Shown piece by piece: positions 47,607-57,232 of a stretch of DNA of 64,000 nucleotides. Below the pieces are notes generated by a model that worked only from the letters and a program-made list of their open reading frames with translations, was not told the DNA's origin and searched no databases. Numbering within the stretch: position 1 is the first letter of the stretch; every line of letters begins with the position of its first letter. The DNA comes from Candidatus Omnitrophota bacterium (GTDB lineage Bacteria > Hinthialibacterota > Hinthialibacteria > Hinthialibacterales > JAKPRU01): positions 1-64,000 of the forward strand of contig JAKQSI010000082.1 in the NCBI GenBank assembly GCA_029570205.1, written 5' to 3'. The position numbers and the translations under genes are program-made.

Positions 47607-48059
47607 ATGGAAGTTATTTTGCGTGAGGCTGTGGACGGATTGGGCCAGGAAGGAGACATTGTCCTTGTCAAACCCGGCTATGCGCGGAATTATCTCATTC
47701 CCAAAGGGATTGCCTCATTGACCTCAAGCGCCGACGCCAGGAAAGTGGATCATCAGCGTCGCCTTCTGGCCGATAAGCAGAAAAGGGAACTGAAAACCAT
47801 CACCGATCTGGCCAAACGAATCGAGTCGCAGGAAATCCGAATCCCGGTCCGCACCGGCCAGGAAGATCGCGTATTCGGAAGCGTGACCAATGCCGATATC
47901 TCCGATGCTCTGGCAAAGGTCGGCATTGAGGTGGATCGACGAAAAATCGTGATCGAGGAACCTATTCGCGCCCTCGGCATTTATACTATACCGATTCGGC
48001 TGACCGGCGAAATCACCGCTAATATGAAACTCTGGGTGACCAAACAGGAACGTGAGTAA
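47607..48059 (+). CDS. rplI: 50S ribosomal protein L9
   Basis: A 150-residue protein of standard length. The signature GDIVLVKPGYARNYLIPKG is in the N-terminal rRNA-binding domain, followed by the long connecting helix and the C-terminal domain (FGSVTNADI). No rpsF, ssb or rpsR is next to it, unlike many genomes; nadB precedes instead. A strong terminator hairpin follows. Confidence 0.98.
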   Translation: MEVILREAVDGLGQEGDIVLVKPGYARNYLIPKGIASLTSSADARKVDHQRRLLADKQKRELKTITDLAKRIESQEIRIPVRTGQEDRVFGSVTNADISDALAKVGIEVDRRKIVIEEPIRALGIYTIPIRLTGEITANMKLWVTKQERE

Positions 48060-48106
48060 TCCGTTCGCTGGTACACCCATCGCTCCCGCGAACAAATAGC
48101 ATCTTG

Positions 48107-48135
48107 GAATCGGGGCGCGCCTGCCGCCCCGATTC
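48107..48135 (+). terminator. Intrinsic terminator after rplI
   Basis: Perfect 11 bp stem GAATCGGGGCG / CGCCCCGATTC with a 7-base loop (CGCCTGC), followed by TTATC. Confidence 0.8.
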
Positions 48136-48270
48136 TTATCACAAAACTCCATCCTTCTTCAAAATGCTGTTCCGCTAATGAATGGGAGTTCCTTTGTCGA
48201 AAGACCGATTCCTCAGCCTGTGGAAGGGCCGGCCTCTCTCAGGCTCTCTCTGCCGATGCACTTCTTCCAT

Positions 48271-49896
48271 TCATTCCTCGACTTTGAAACCAAGCCATTC
48301 TGTCAGGGTTCCTTTTGATAACTCCAGATCCGCGATGGACAGAATGTGGTCGATAACGGATTGGGTGTAGCTCCCTCGCGCGATGGTGAGATCCTCCTGG
48401 TAATCCAGGACATCATGGCTGGTGGAAAGTCCGACATCCAGGGCTTCTTCTTCCGCTCGAAGTCTTTCTTTGGCCAGGTCGACAGCGACGGTTGTGGCAT
48501 CAACCCGTTGCTGATTGGTTTCAATCTGGCGCACGGCGGCCCGCACTTGAAGATCAACTTCGCGCAACTGGTCTTCCAGGTTGGCTCGCGCCGCTTGGGC
48601 CCGTAATTCGGAACGCTGCATCCGCGCACGCGCTCCACGATTTCCGAGGGGATAGGTCAAGGTCAATCCCACGGTGTAGGACGTAAAATCCCCATCCTTC
48701 ATCAAGTCGAGGCTCTCATCCGCATGATCCTCCAGTCCGCTCGTCCAGGCCCCCACGGAAAGATCCAATTGCGGACGTAACTGATTCCTCGCCGCTTTCA
48801 CCGTCAAATCGGCATTTTCTATTGAGAGGGCAAGTGTCTTCAGTACCGGAAGATTCTCATGCGCGGTGTCCAGGCTGGAATCCAGATCCACGGAAGTGGG
48901 CAGGTACAGCGGACGTTCTGCCGGAACAACGTGGATATTCCACAACTCCGTGCCGTCTCGCAGTTCCAGAACCCGCTTGAGATTATCTTCGGCGTCCTCC
49001 AGGGCGTTCCTTGCCACAATCACTCCCTCCTGCCGCGAGGCAACCCCCGATGAGGCCGACAGAATCTCAATTGGAGCCATCACTCCCGCCTCCACTCGTG
49101 CCGTGTTGTTTTTCAGTAAATCAACCGCCAGCTGGAGAGATTCCTTCTGGATATCCAGCTGCTCCTGGCGAAAAATCATCATCCAATAGGCCTCCACCAC
49201 GCTGCCCATGATTTGGAGAATCCGGGCGCGGAGATCGGTTTTGGATATCTCGCGATTGTTCTCCGCCAACCGAACGGAAACCAGGTTCGCATCCGGGCCG
49301 AAGTTCTTGAGAAGCGGCTGGGTAATCAGAAGACGCAGGGACGTATCGGCCGCCGGATTGAGTCCCTCAAGCGCACTGCTCGTTTCATGCCGATCCACAT
49401 CCAGTTCAAGCTGGTATTGAGTGCCCCATGAGAATCGCTTCGAAATTCCCGTCTGGGCCAAATTGTGTTCCTCACTGTATTCGGTGATTTTCACATCGCC
49501 GCTCGAACTCAATCTGTCGAAAAAATCGAAATAATTCATGAACTCGCTCAATGTCATCCTGCTGTCCGTGAGCAAGTCAATCAGCACAGGATCATTGCCC
49601 GGTGTTCCCTGTTGGCCGAAAGAACCGCCGGTCAACGGATTCGTATTCGGCGCTTCCATATCCTGACGCTCCACCCCGGCAAAGAAAACATGATCGAACA
49701 CCGATCGCTCCTCTTCGATCAATGTCGAAGCGATATCCACATTAAACCGCTCGATTTTCAAGGAAAGATTGCGGCCCAGGGCCACTTCGGCGCACTCGTG
49801 CAAGGTCAGTTTCAGGGTCGGCGGTTCGTCCTGCGCCCCCGCAAACAGCGCCGTACTACAGACAATCAGCGCAATAGAGATGAATTTCTTGGCCAT
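48271..49896 (-). CDS. TolC-family outer-membrane efflux protein
   Basis: A 541-residue protein with a Sec signal (KKFISIALIVCSTALFAGAQ). It shows the two-repeat TolC layout with long coiled helices: LKLTLHECAEVALGRN, then QVRAAVRQIETNQQRVDA. Outer-membrane efflux proteins pair with an inner-membrane pump and an adaptor, neither of which is nearby. I chose ATG 49896 with GGGAGA upstream over the ATG at 49911. Confidence 0.9.
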   Translation of the reverse strand: MAKKFISIALIVCSTALFAGAQDEPPTLKLTLHECAEVALGRNLSLKIERFNVDIASTLIEEERSVFDHVFFAGVERQDMEAPNTNPLTGGSFGQQGTPGNDPVLIDLLTDSRMTLSEFMNYFDFFDRLSSSGDVKITEYSEEHNLAQTGISKRFSWGTQYQLELDVDRHETSSALEGLNPAADTSLRLLITQPLLKNFGPDANLVSVRLAENNREISKTDLRARILQIMGSVVEAYWMMIFRQEQLDIQKESLQLAVDLLKNNTARVEAGVMAPIEILSASSGVASRQEGVIVARNALEDAEDNLKRVLELRDGTELWNIHVVPAERPLYLPTSVDLDSSLDTAHENLPVLKTLALSIENADLTVKAARNQLRPQLDLSVGAWTSGLEDHADESLDLMKDGDFTSYTVGLTLTYPLGNRGARARMQRSELRAQAARANLEDQLREVDLQVRAAVRQIETNQQRVDATTVAVDLAKERLRAEEEALDVGLSTSHDVLDYQEDLTIARGSYTQSVIDHILSIADLELSKGTLTEWLGFKVEE

Positions 49897-50019
49897 GCTC
49901 AGGTCTCCCATGTCAAGAATGTCCTCAGTCTCAAATCGAATTGAGGGATGTGTGTACTTGTAACATGACGCACCGCGCGAAACAATGAAGGTTGAATATC
50001 CTCATCCGGGAGAAAAACC

Positions 50020-50601
50020 ATGGGCGAAATCCGTCCGGCACAATCGGTCAAATTGATCTGCGGCATCCTGTTCCACGATCCGCAGATCCGTGAACAGGTC
50101 GATTTCCGGCTTCAGGAACGTTTCGGCCCGGCGGATTATCGGAGCGCGGTCTTCCCCTTCAAGGAAACCGATTACTACAACGAGGAAATGGGAATGGGCC
50201 TGAAACGCCAGTACCTCTCATTCCAAAACCTGGTTCTCCCGGACTTGCTGGCCGAGACGAAACATTTCACGAACCGCCTCGAAGCCGAGTTTGCCTCGCC
50301 GGACGGCAGGCGCCGGGTAAACCTGGACCCCGGCCTTCTCTCCTCCGCCAACATCATCCTCGCAAGCACCAAACATTTCTATCACCGTGTCTACCTGAGA
50401 GACGGCATTTATGCGGAGGTCACCATGTTTTATCGCCACGGAAGGTTCGAGGCTCTTCCCTGGACCTATCCGGACTACCGGAATCATCAACAGGTCTTCC
50501 TGGAAATTCGAACCCTCTACCGACGGCAGACATGTGGAGAAGAGCGGCATGGAGAAGCGGGCAGAACGGACAGGAGTTGCGGGCGGGACAATCCGGTATA
50601 A
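50020..50601 (+). CDS. DUF4416 family protein
   Basis: A 193-residue protein of unknown function. It shows SVKLICGILFHDPQ, the FPFKETDYYNEEMG stretch, VNLDPGLLSSANIILASTKH and YAEVTMFYRHG followed by PWTYPDYRN, all typical of DUF4416. GGGAGA precedes the ATG. The last 25 residues (CGEERHGEAGRTDRS) go beyond the usual family end. Positions 50218-50601 lie opposite the 3' part of the convergent membrane-protein gene, an antisense coding overlap of 384 bases. Confidence 0.88.
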   Translation: MGEIRPAQSVKLICGILFHDPQIREQVDFRLQERFGPADYRSAVFPFKETDYYNEEMGMGLKRQYLSFQNLVLPDLLAETKHFTNRLEAEFASPDGRRRVNLDPGLLSSANIILASTKHFYHRVYLRDGIYAEVTMFYRHGRFEALPWTYPDYRNHQQVFLEIRTLYRRQTCGEERHGEAGRTDRSCGRDNPV

Positions 50602-52701
50602 CACCGTCTCCCCGGAACGGACCATTTCCTGAAAATAAGCAGGATTGTTCAGATAGTCCCGGTGGCCCAAACACGCCAATATCGGGTGGTTCTTCTCATT
50701 CCGAATCCTCAAATAATAGCCGACTCCCCGCTCGTTCAACCGGCGGTGAATTTCATCGAAAGGCCGCCCATACAAACGCGATATCTCCCAATCGTCCAGG
50801 TGAACAAAGTGCAAATCACGGCGAAAGAGATGATACCGGTTCTCGTGCGTCAGGATTTTGGAATCGGGCGCTAATTCACGATTGATGAAGCTCCATACCG
50901 GATATTCATCGCGAAACTTGATCCGGTAATAACTCGGCGGATCCATGGGACCGTACCGCAAAGCGGGCAAACTGGGAACGGCGAATTTCGGACCCATAAG
51001 AACATCGGCTATACCGGGACAAAGCGCCGCAGCGAACGTCCCCGCGACCAGAACACCTCGGACCCGTCCGCCCGAATGATGAACAAGCAACGCGCCACAA
51101 CAGGCAAAAACAGACAGTATCCCCAATGTATGATAGAAGTACAGACCCGAAATAAAATAAAGATAAATAAACAGAAGCAGGCTAAACAGGATCATGAGCA
51201 GAAAAACGGGGCGACGGTTCGCGTTACGGAGCGAAAGAAGGAATCCCGGCAGGAATAGTCCGCTGAACAAAGGTCCGAATTTCCAACTGTAATTATCGTG
51301 CAGAAAATAGTATGGCGTATTGATTAACCGCTGAATTATATTGTCACCAAAAAGAATGGGGCCGTCACCGTTGGCCGCCCATTCCCGGTTACAGGAGGCC
51401 ATCACGTCCGGGTCGATATATTTCCCATCGAGAATCTGATGAAAAAACGCATACACCGGATTGCCGGTGACAAGGACATTTCGGATATACCAGGGTACGG
51501 CTAATAGAAAGGATACCAGAAACAGCGGGGCGAAACGTCGAATGACCGGAATGGGGTTTGAAAGCTCCGAACAGCGGAGAAACGGTGCGAGCGCGAGAAG
51601 CACAAAGTAAATCCAGCCAAGGTAGTTGATTGTGGGCATGGCAGCGCACAGTACGGCGGTCACTTCGTACCAGCGGCGATCGCGCGTCGATAGAAATCGC
51701 TCCAGGCAATAGAATACTCCGGCTGTCGCCGCAAGAACAAGGCTGTAATCGGAAACCCAAATCTGATAGGAAAATCCGTACGGAACAGCGCGAAAGAACA
51801 GTACTCCCAGGGCCGTAACCGTTGCGTTTCCGAAAAGATTCCTCAGCAGGCCGGCGAGCAGACCCACGGTAAGTACACCGAAAACAGGTGGGAGCAATTG
51901 CCCGTAGAGATCGGACCATCGGCCGGACAGATGGGCCGCAACAACCTCTAATACATGAAACAAATGAGGATAATTCGCGCCCAAGCCGATCCCGACCTGC
52001 CCGCAGACAATCGTGGGAAATCCGCCTTCCTCCCACGTTCGCTGCGCGTAGTCGACATAATAGATTAACGCATCCCAGTAATCCACCGGGAAACCGAGAG
52101 AATGGTAAAACATGAACACAGTAATGATCCAGGTCAATCCCCAGGAAATGTAATAAACGATGCCCCGGTCAGTCGGCGCAGAACATTCGTTGGGGGGATC
52201 GGGTACAGGGTCTCGCCGGGGCAGCCGCAGAAGCACGAGAATGATGACTGCAGAGGTCACAAGCGTGGGCCATCTTCCAAGAACATGCAGGGAGCCGAGA
52301 ACATGCAGCGGAATGCCGATGATCGCTATTCCCAACAGGATCGCCAGGCTGATCGACGGGAAATCCATCTTAGGCCGAAGGCGTCGAAATAGATAAATCC
52401 AGCCGGTCACGCCGAACAGCAGTAAAAAAGGAGAGTGAATGAGCGCTGTATAGAGGACTGTAAGAAGGCCGGACAAAAAAGGCCCGGGCGCTGACGCGAC
52501 ATCTAAGAGTGACCGGGGTACATATAGCCAGAGCGGAACACTGAAAGTCGGATTCAGGAATAAGAAATGGATTACAACAAAACAGAACCAGGCTGTACCG
52601 AGAAGAACGATCCAGAAAGTAAAGGAATCGGGAATCTTGGGCGACAGTGACCGGGAGTCGGTCGGCTCTGGAGAGGAATCGGTTGTCCGGCTTTGGGCCA
52701 T
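50218..52701 (-). CDS. Polytopic membrane glycosyltransferase-like protein
   Basis: An 827-residue protein with about 12-14 membrane segments in its first 560 residues and a soluble C-terminal region. FPVDYWDALIYYVDYAQRTW has the acidic-aromatic loop layout of PMT/GT39-like proteins, but no family can be named firmly. Its last 130 residues are antisense to the DUF4416 gene, so the original stop may have been lost near 50600. It starts 2 bp after the purC stop, so it belongs to the galT-purC operon. Confidence 0.78.
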   Translation of the reverse strand: MAQSRTTDSSPEPTDSRSLSPKIPDSFTFWIVLLGTAWFCFVVIHFLFLNPTFSVPLWLYVPRSLLDVASAPGPFLSGLLTVLYTALIHSPFLLLFGVTGWIYLFRRLRPKMDFPSISLAILLGIAIIGIPLHVLGSLHVLGRWPTLVTSAVIILVLLRLPRRDPVPDPPNECSAPTDRGIVYYISWGLTWIITVFMFYHSLGFPVDYWDALIYYVDYAQRTWEEGGFPTIVCGQVGIGLGANYPHLFHVLEVVAAHLSGRWSDLYGQLLPPVFGVLTVGLLAGLLRNLFGNATVTALGVLFFRAVPYGFSYQIWVSDYSLVLAATAGVFYCLERFLSTRDRRWYEVTAVLCAAMPTINYLGWIYFVLLALAPFLRCSELSNPIPVIRRFAPLFLVSFLLAVPWYIRNVLVTGNPVYAFFHQILDGKYIDPDVMASCNREWAANGDGPILFGDNIIQRLINTPYYFLHDNYSWKFGPLFSGLFLPGFLLSLRNANRRPVFLLMILFSLLLFIYLYFISGLYFYHTLGILSVFACCGALLVHHSGGRVRGVLVAGTFAAALCPGIADVLMGPKFAVPSLPALRYGPMDPPSYYRIKFRDEYPVWSFINRELAPDSKILTHENRYHLFRRDLHFVHLDDWEISRLYGRPFDEIHRRLNERGVGYYLRIRNEKNHPILACLGHRDYLNNPAYFQEMVRSGETVLYRIVPPATPVRSARFSMPLFSTCLPSVEGSNFQEDLLMIPVVRIGPGKSLEPSVAIKHGDLRINAVSQVDTVIEMFGACEDDVGGGEKAGVQVYPAPAVRRGKLGFEAVREMFRLGQQVRENQVLE

Positions 52702-52703
52702 GG

Positions 52704-53603
52704 TCAGTCCATCGGGAGATTCTCACCGGTAAGCCGCCGATATGCCTCCAGGTAACGTTCCCGTGTTTTGGCGATGATGTCGTCGGGAAGCGGAGGCGGC
52801 GGCGGATTACGGTCGTAGTGGATGGAAATGAGATAATCCCGCAGGAATTGCTTGTCGAAAGCGTGCTGCGACCGCCCCGGTTCGTACTCATCCGCAGGCC
52901 AGAAGCGGGAGGAATCCGGTGTCAGCGCTTCGTCGATCAACAGAAGGCCCTCGGAAGAACGACCGAACTCGAACTTGGTGTCGGCGATAATGATGCCTTT
53001 CTGTTCGGCAATAGCGGAGGCTTTCTTGTAAATGGCAAGGGATCGGGACCGGACCTCTTCGGCTGGTGGACCACCGATCATCTTTACCATTTGATCGAAG
53101 GTGATATTGATATCATGTCCCTCGGTACTCTTGGTCGCCGGGGAAAAAATCGGTTCCGGCAGACGTTCGGATTCCCGGAGTCCTTTCGGAAGAAGGTTCC
53201 CCCCGACAGGGATGCCGTTCTGGTACTCGATCCATGCGGACCCGGCAAGATAGCCCCGAACGACACATTCCACGGGCAACGGGTCGGTTCGACGAACCCA
53301 CATGGATCGTCCTTTCAACCGATCCGGGTAACGGCAGAACGGTTCGGGGTAATCATTGACATCCGTGGAGAGAACATGATGCGGCGAGGCTTCCGGAATT
53401 TGCTCGAACCAGAAAGCGGACATCCCGGTCAGAACGCGGCCTTTATCGGGGATGCCTTCATTCATTACTACATCGAACGCGCTGATCCGATCCGTGGCGA
53501 CCAGAATGAGCGAATCATCTACACAAAAGATATCGCGAACCTTTCCGCGTTTGAAATGGCGAACGCCGGGAATTTCAATCTGGGTCAGTGCAACACGTGC
53601 CAT
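52704..53603 (-). CDS. purC: SAICAR synthetase
   Basis: A 299-residue enzyme that joins aspartate to CAIR in purine synthesis. RGKVRDIFCVDDSLILVATD, VVRGYLAGSAW and IADTKFEFGRS are family signatures; length is normal. I chose ATG 53603; the frame extends upstream into galT but there is no domain there. It lies 8 bp downstream of galT. Confidence 0.97.
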   Translation of the reverse strand: MARVALTQIEIPGVRHFKRGKVRDIFCVDDSLILVATDRISAFDVVMNEGIPDKGRVLTGMSAFWFEQIPEASPHHVLSTDVNDYPEPFCRYPDRLKGRSMWVRRTDPLPVECVVRGYLAGSAWIEYQNGIPVGGNLLPKGLRESERLPEPIFSPATKSTEGHDINITFDQMVKMIGGPPAEEVRSRSLAIYKKASAIAEQKGIIIADTKFEFGRSSEGLLLIDEALTPDSSRFWPADEYEPGRSQHAFDKQFLRDYLISIHYDRNPPPPPLPDDIIAKTRERYLEAYRRLTGENLPMD

Positions 53604-53611
53604 TCGGTTCC

Positions 53612-54664
53612 TCAAGCAGTCAGGGAGACGATATTGGAGTGGGAAGGCTCCCCCGTCTCTGACGCCTCCGTGGTTTCTTCCCGCAGGTAATACGCGGCCT
53701 GTTCCGGCGGAGTTGGGTTGACGTAGAACCCTGTCCCCCACTCGAATCCGGCTGCGTGGGTCAACTTCGGGATCATTTCGATATGCCAGTGATAGTGCGC
53801 CAGCGGTCCTTCCGTCGTCGGCGCCGTGTGGATCATGAAATTGTACGGCGGGTCGTCGAGAACTCGACGGACCTTTCCAAGGATGGTGCGCATCATTTGC
53901 GCGAGCAGAACAACCTGGTGTTTTTCAATTCTGTCGAAATGAGTCTCATGACGTCTGGGCAGGACCCAGGTTTCAAATGGGAATCGGGACGCGAACGGGG
54001 CAATGGCAATAAACTCTTCGTTCTCTTCGATGATCCGGTCCATGGAGAGGTATTCCTGCCGGAGGATGTCGCAAAACACGCAGCGTTCTTTGAATCCGAA
54101 ATACCGTTCCGCGCCGTCGAGCTCTTCTCTGACCCGTTTGGGAACAATGGGCATGGCGAGCAGCTGGCTGTGAGGATGATCGAGTGACGCCCCGGCTTCC
54201 GGTCCGTGGTTTTTGAAGAGCACGATGTATCGAAAGCGGGGGTCTTTTTTCAGTTCCAGGACGCGGTCGCGATAGGCCCAGAGGACTTCTTCGGCCTGGC
54301 GCTGGTCATACGTGCCGAACGAGGCGTTGTGATCCGGACTCTCGATGATGACCTCATGCGCGCCGGTCCCCTGCATAATGTCGTACATGCCGTCCCCAGA
54401 CCGGGATAGTTCATACTCCACACGCAGCGCAGGGTATTTATTCGGAACAACACGGAGCCACCAGCCTTTCGAGTTAGGTGGCTTGCCGGGTTCCCGGTAG
54501 GCAAGCACCTCCTTGGGCGTCTTGTCCTCATTGTCGGGACAGAACGGACACATCCCCGCTCGTTGTGGTCGGGGTTGCCGAACGAAATCCGTGGGGCGTT
54601 TCGCTCGTTCTTTTGCAATAATCACCCATCGTCCGATGACGGGGTCTTTACGGAATTCAGGCAT
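53612..54664 (-). CDS. galT: Galactose-1-phosphate uridylyltransferase
   Basis: A 350-residue HIT-superfamily enzyme. The catalytic HPHSQL (HxHxQ) carries the active-site His; HWHIEMIPKL and the zinc-related CPFC pair are also present. It transfers UMP between UDP-glucose and galactose-1-phosphate. It begins the minus-strand galT-purC-membrane protein run, an unusual combination. Length is normal. Confidence 0.96.
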   Translation of the reverse strand: MPEFRKDPVIGRWVIIAKERAKRPTDFVRQPRPQRAGMCPFCPDNEDKTPKEVLAYREPGKPPNSKGWWLRVVPNKYPALRVEYELSRSGDGMYDIMQGTGAHEVIIESPDHNASFGTYDQRQAEEVLWAYRDRVLELKKDPRFRYIVLFKNHGPEAGASLDHPHSQLLAMPIVPKRVREELDGAERYFGFKERCVFCDILRQEYLSMDRIIEENEEFIAIAPFASRFPFETWVLPRRHETHFDRIEKHQVVLLAQMMRTILGKVRRVLDDPPYNFMIHTAPTTEGPLAHYHWHIEMIPKLTHAAGFEWGTGFYVNPTPPEQAAYYLREETTEASETGEPSHSNIVSLTA

Positions 54665-54800
54665 CGCCTTCTCTCCTTACCACTTGCTGTGCGATAGTAC
54701 CAATCAAAACGGGGAAAGGTCCAGAGCGGAGAGGGTTTAAGAGGAAAGGGGGAGAAGAAACCATGTGCAAACGACAGGCACGGAGACAATGACTTACCCA

Positions 54801-55040
54801 GTAGGCCAGGCGTCCCTGCCTGTCACCCCAGTAGGACAGGCGTCCCTGCCTGTCACCCCAGTAGGACAGGCGTCCCTGCCTGTCATCCCGGGCGGTCAGG
54901 CGTCCCTGCCTGTCATCCCAGTAGGACAGGCGTCCCTGCCTGTCACCCCAGTAGGTCAGGCGTCCCTGCCTGTCATCCCGGGCGGACAGGCGTCTCTGCC
55001 TGTCACCCCAGTAGGACAGGCGTCTCTGCCTGTCACCCAT
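54801..55040 (+). repeat. Eight-unit hairpin repeat array with the GACAGGC-type stem
   Basis: Eight units with an exact 30 bp period, starting at 54801. Most carry GACAGGC-GTCCCT-GCCTGTC; two (from 54891 and 54951) have a T in the left arm, and the first has CCAGGC on the left only. Because 30 is a multiple of three the array stays open in several frames and reads as a repeating PVGQASLPVT peptide. It lacks the TCATTGCGAG end modules. Confidence 0.9.
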
Positions 55041-55100
55041 CTTGTTTATTCTTTGTGCCTTTGTGGCTTTGTGGTGATCTCCTTCTCCGCGTTCCGATTC

Positions 55101-55646
55101 ATGTTCCTCTCCACCATCGCGCTCCTGCCTCTGCTTGGAGGAACTGCGCCCGCCAGGATCACCCCCCCCTGTGTCTCCCCCAATCTGGGCGGAGCGCTTT
55201 GTGCGCGCATTCAATCCGCCTTCTCTTTCCTTCTCCTCATTGGCTACTTTCTCCTGCTGACTCTAAACAAGCCCGTTTACAGCCGCGACTGGTTCGATCT
55301 GAAAAAGGCAACGGCGTTTCTCAATGAAACCCACGCAGAAGGGAATGTCTTCAATGATTTCTCATTCGGTGGAAGGATTATTTACGACTGCTATCCACGC
55401 CTGAAAGTATTCGCGGATGGGCGCATCGGTCCTTTTGAGAAAGACATTTTTCCCCTGTACGAAGAAGTATTTCGAGGTACACGGGACCGGGCCATGGAGA
55501 TTCTCGACCGCTACCGAATCGACTGGATTCTCATACAGGAGTCGCGCGCCCCCGAATGGATGCAGTCCGAGAAGAGACTTCATGAGTTATACCGGCACAG
55601 TGGAATTGTTATTTTTCGGCTGGATAGAGACGGAACGGAGACATAA
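55101..55646 (+). pseudogene. 5'-truncated membrane glycosyltransferase-like gene
   Basis: About 181 residues from the first plausible ATG. One membrane segment (FSFLLLIGYFLLLTL) is followed by a soluble part: VFNDFSFGGRIIYDCYPRLK, VFADGRIGPFEKDIFP and YRIDWILIQ. This order is typical of the C-terminal end of larger membrane proteins in which the helical region is followed by a small outer domain. Its N-terminal membrane part is missing, and the repeat array ends 60 bp upstream, so a repeat-linked deletion is likely. The next gene begins 5 bp after its stop. Confidence 0.6.
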
Positions 55647-55651
55647 TCTCA

Positions 55652-57232
55652 ATGGAACAGGTATCCCGCGTTTCCAGGTGCGGAACCGTTGTGTTCACAG
55701 TAACTCTGTCGCTTGCGGCGGTGATTCTCCTGATCCGTATCCCTGAATTTCTCTACAGGTTATTCGATCCCGATGAATTCGAACATCTCCACGCCGCATT
55801 CTGCATAAATAACGGAATGGTTCCGTACCGAGACTTTTTCGAGCATCACACACCGCTCTTCTGGATGGGCCTGCAACCCCTTTACTTGTTTTTCGAGAAC
55901 CCGATCCGAATGTTGCTCGCAGGGCGGCTTCTAATGTTCTTTGTCACGGTCGGGATCGTTCTTGTAACCTGTCAATTATCCTCCCTGCTGTATGGCCGAT
56001 GTGTCGGAGTGATTTCGGTTCTGTTGTTGATCTGCATTCAGATGTTCGTAGAGAAATCCATGGAAATCCGCCCCGATGGTCTGGAAACACTTTTCTGGCT
56101 CTTGTTCCTCCAACTGGGCATTCGGGCGATTCATTCCGAACGGGGATTTGTCTATTTCTTATTTGGGATTTGCGCCGGGATTTCCATACTGTTTTCGCAG
56201 AAGGTGATTCCGGGTATTGCCGGCGTCTTTCTCGCGTGGCGGCTATTGAACATCAAGCCGCAAAAAGAACGCCCTCCTCTAACCTTGAGCCGGTTTGCCC
56301 TGTTTTCGGCGGGCGTTCTGCTCCCCGTTGTTCTCACCGGATTGTTGTTTCTTTTTTTCGGAGCATTCGGGGCATTTGTTCATCGTTGTTTTCTATTCAA
56401 CGCGCTGTGGGAAATTCGGACCGGTCCGTTTCCGGTCTGCCTTGAATTCGTGCGGGAGAACCCCATGGTATTCGCCCTTGGAGTCGTGGGGATTCTCTAT
56501 TTACTACGGAACTGCCGCGAGGCTCCGGAGAATGCCCTTCTGCTCGGTTCGCTTGCGGGTACAGGTGTGGGTATTATATGGATTCCCATCATGCAGCGGC
56601 AATATCTTATGCTCCTGTACCCCCTGTGGGCGATTTGTGCAGCGAAATGGATGGCCGATCGAGTTCTCTATGAGAAGCAAAAGTCATCACGCATTTATGA
56701 TTTTCTTTTCGCGGTCCTTCTCGGCGTATCTCTGGCCATTTCGTCTACGGAAGACGGAAGGCCATTTGGAAACCATCTGTTTATCTTGCTGATTTTTGTT
56801 GGGACCTGTGTCTTTTCGGTTCTCTTTCTTCGGGTACGGGAGGCTCTGACTGTATTTATTGTAATGGTAATCTCTCTTGGCCCGATTCTGAAACCGCTAC
56901 AGCCGAACTATGTCCGAAATACAGCGCAAAAGGAATATATTCGGCTGATCGATGAGGAAACGGACCCGGACGATTGTGTTCTGGACGGCTGGAGCGGCTA
57001 TGCCTTTTTCCGGCCCCATGCCTATTATTATTTTTTCCTGCACCCGGAAATCCGGGCCATGCTTACAGGGGATGAATTAGACAAAAACGTGATCGAGGCG
57101 ATTCAGCGCAACAAGCCGAAAATCATTATCTATGACTCGAATCTCCGTTCTCTACCTTCATCCGTAAATGAGCATATTCGGTCGCATTACCGCGCGATGG
57201 GGTTGGACGATCTGTATCGTCGGGCGGATTGA
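55652..57232 (+). CDS. GT39/PMT-like membrane glycosyltransferase
   Basis: A 526-residue protein with about 12 membrane segments. RLFDPDEFEHLHAAFCINNG shows the acidic pair of the first outer loop, followed by PYRDFFEHHTPLFW, the common GT39-type pattern. Its end (residues 440-526) is soluble and outer-facing. It would use a polyprenyl-phosphate sugar donor. Its last 107 bases overlap the convergent gene at 57126-58976. Confidence 0.85.
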   Translation: MEQVSRVSRCGTVVFTVTLSLAAVILLIRIPEFLYRLFDPDEFEHLHAAFCINNGMVPYRDFFEHHTPLFWMGLQPLYLFFENPIRMLLAGRLLMFFVTVGIVLVTCQLSSLLYGRCVGVISVLLLICIQMFVEKSMEIRPDGLETLFWLLFLQLGIRAIHSERGFVYFLFGICAGISILFSQKVIPGIAGVFLAWRLLNIKPQKERPPLTLSRFALFSAGVLLPVVLTGLLFLFFGAFGAFVHRCFLFNALWEIRTGPFPVCLEFVRENPMVFALGVVGILYLLRNCREAPENALLLGSLAGTGVGIIWIPIMQRQYLMLLYPLWAICAAKWMADRVLYEKQKSSRIYDFLFAVLLGVSLAISSTEDGRPFGNHLFILLIFVGTCVFSVLFLRVREALTVFIVMVISLGPILKPLQPNYVRNTAQKEYIRLIDEETDPDDCVLDGWSGYAFFRPHAYYYFFLHPEIRAMLTGDELDKNVIEAIQRNKPKIIIYDSNLRSLPSSVNEHIRSHYRAMGLDDLYRRAD

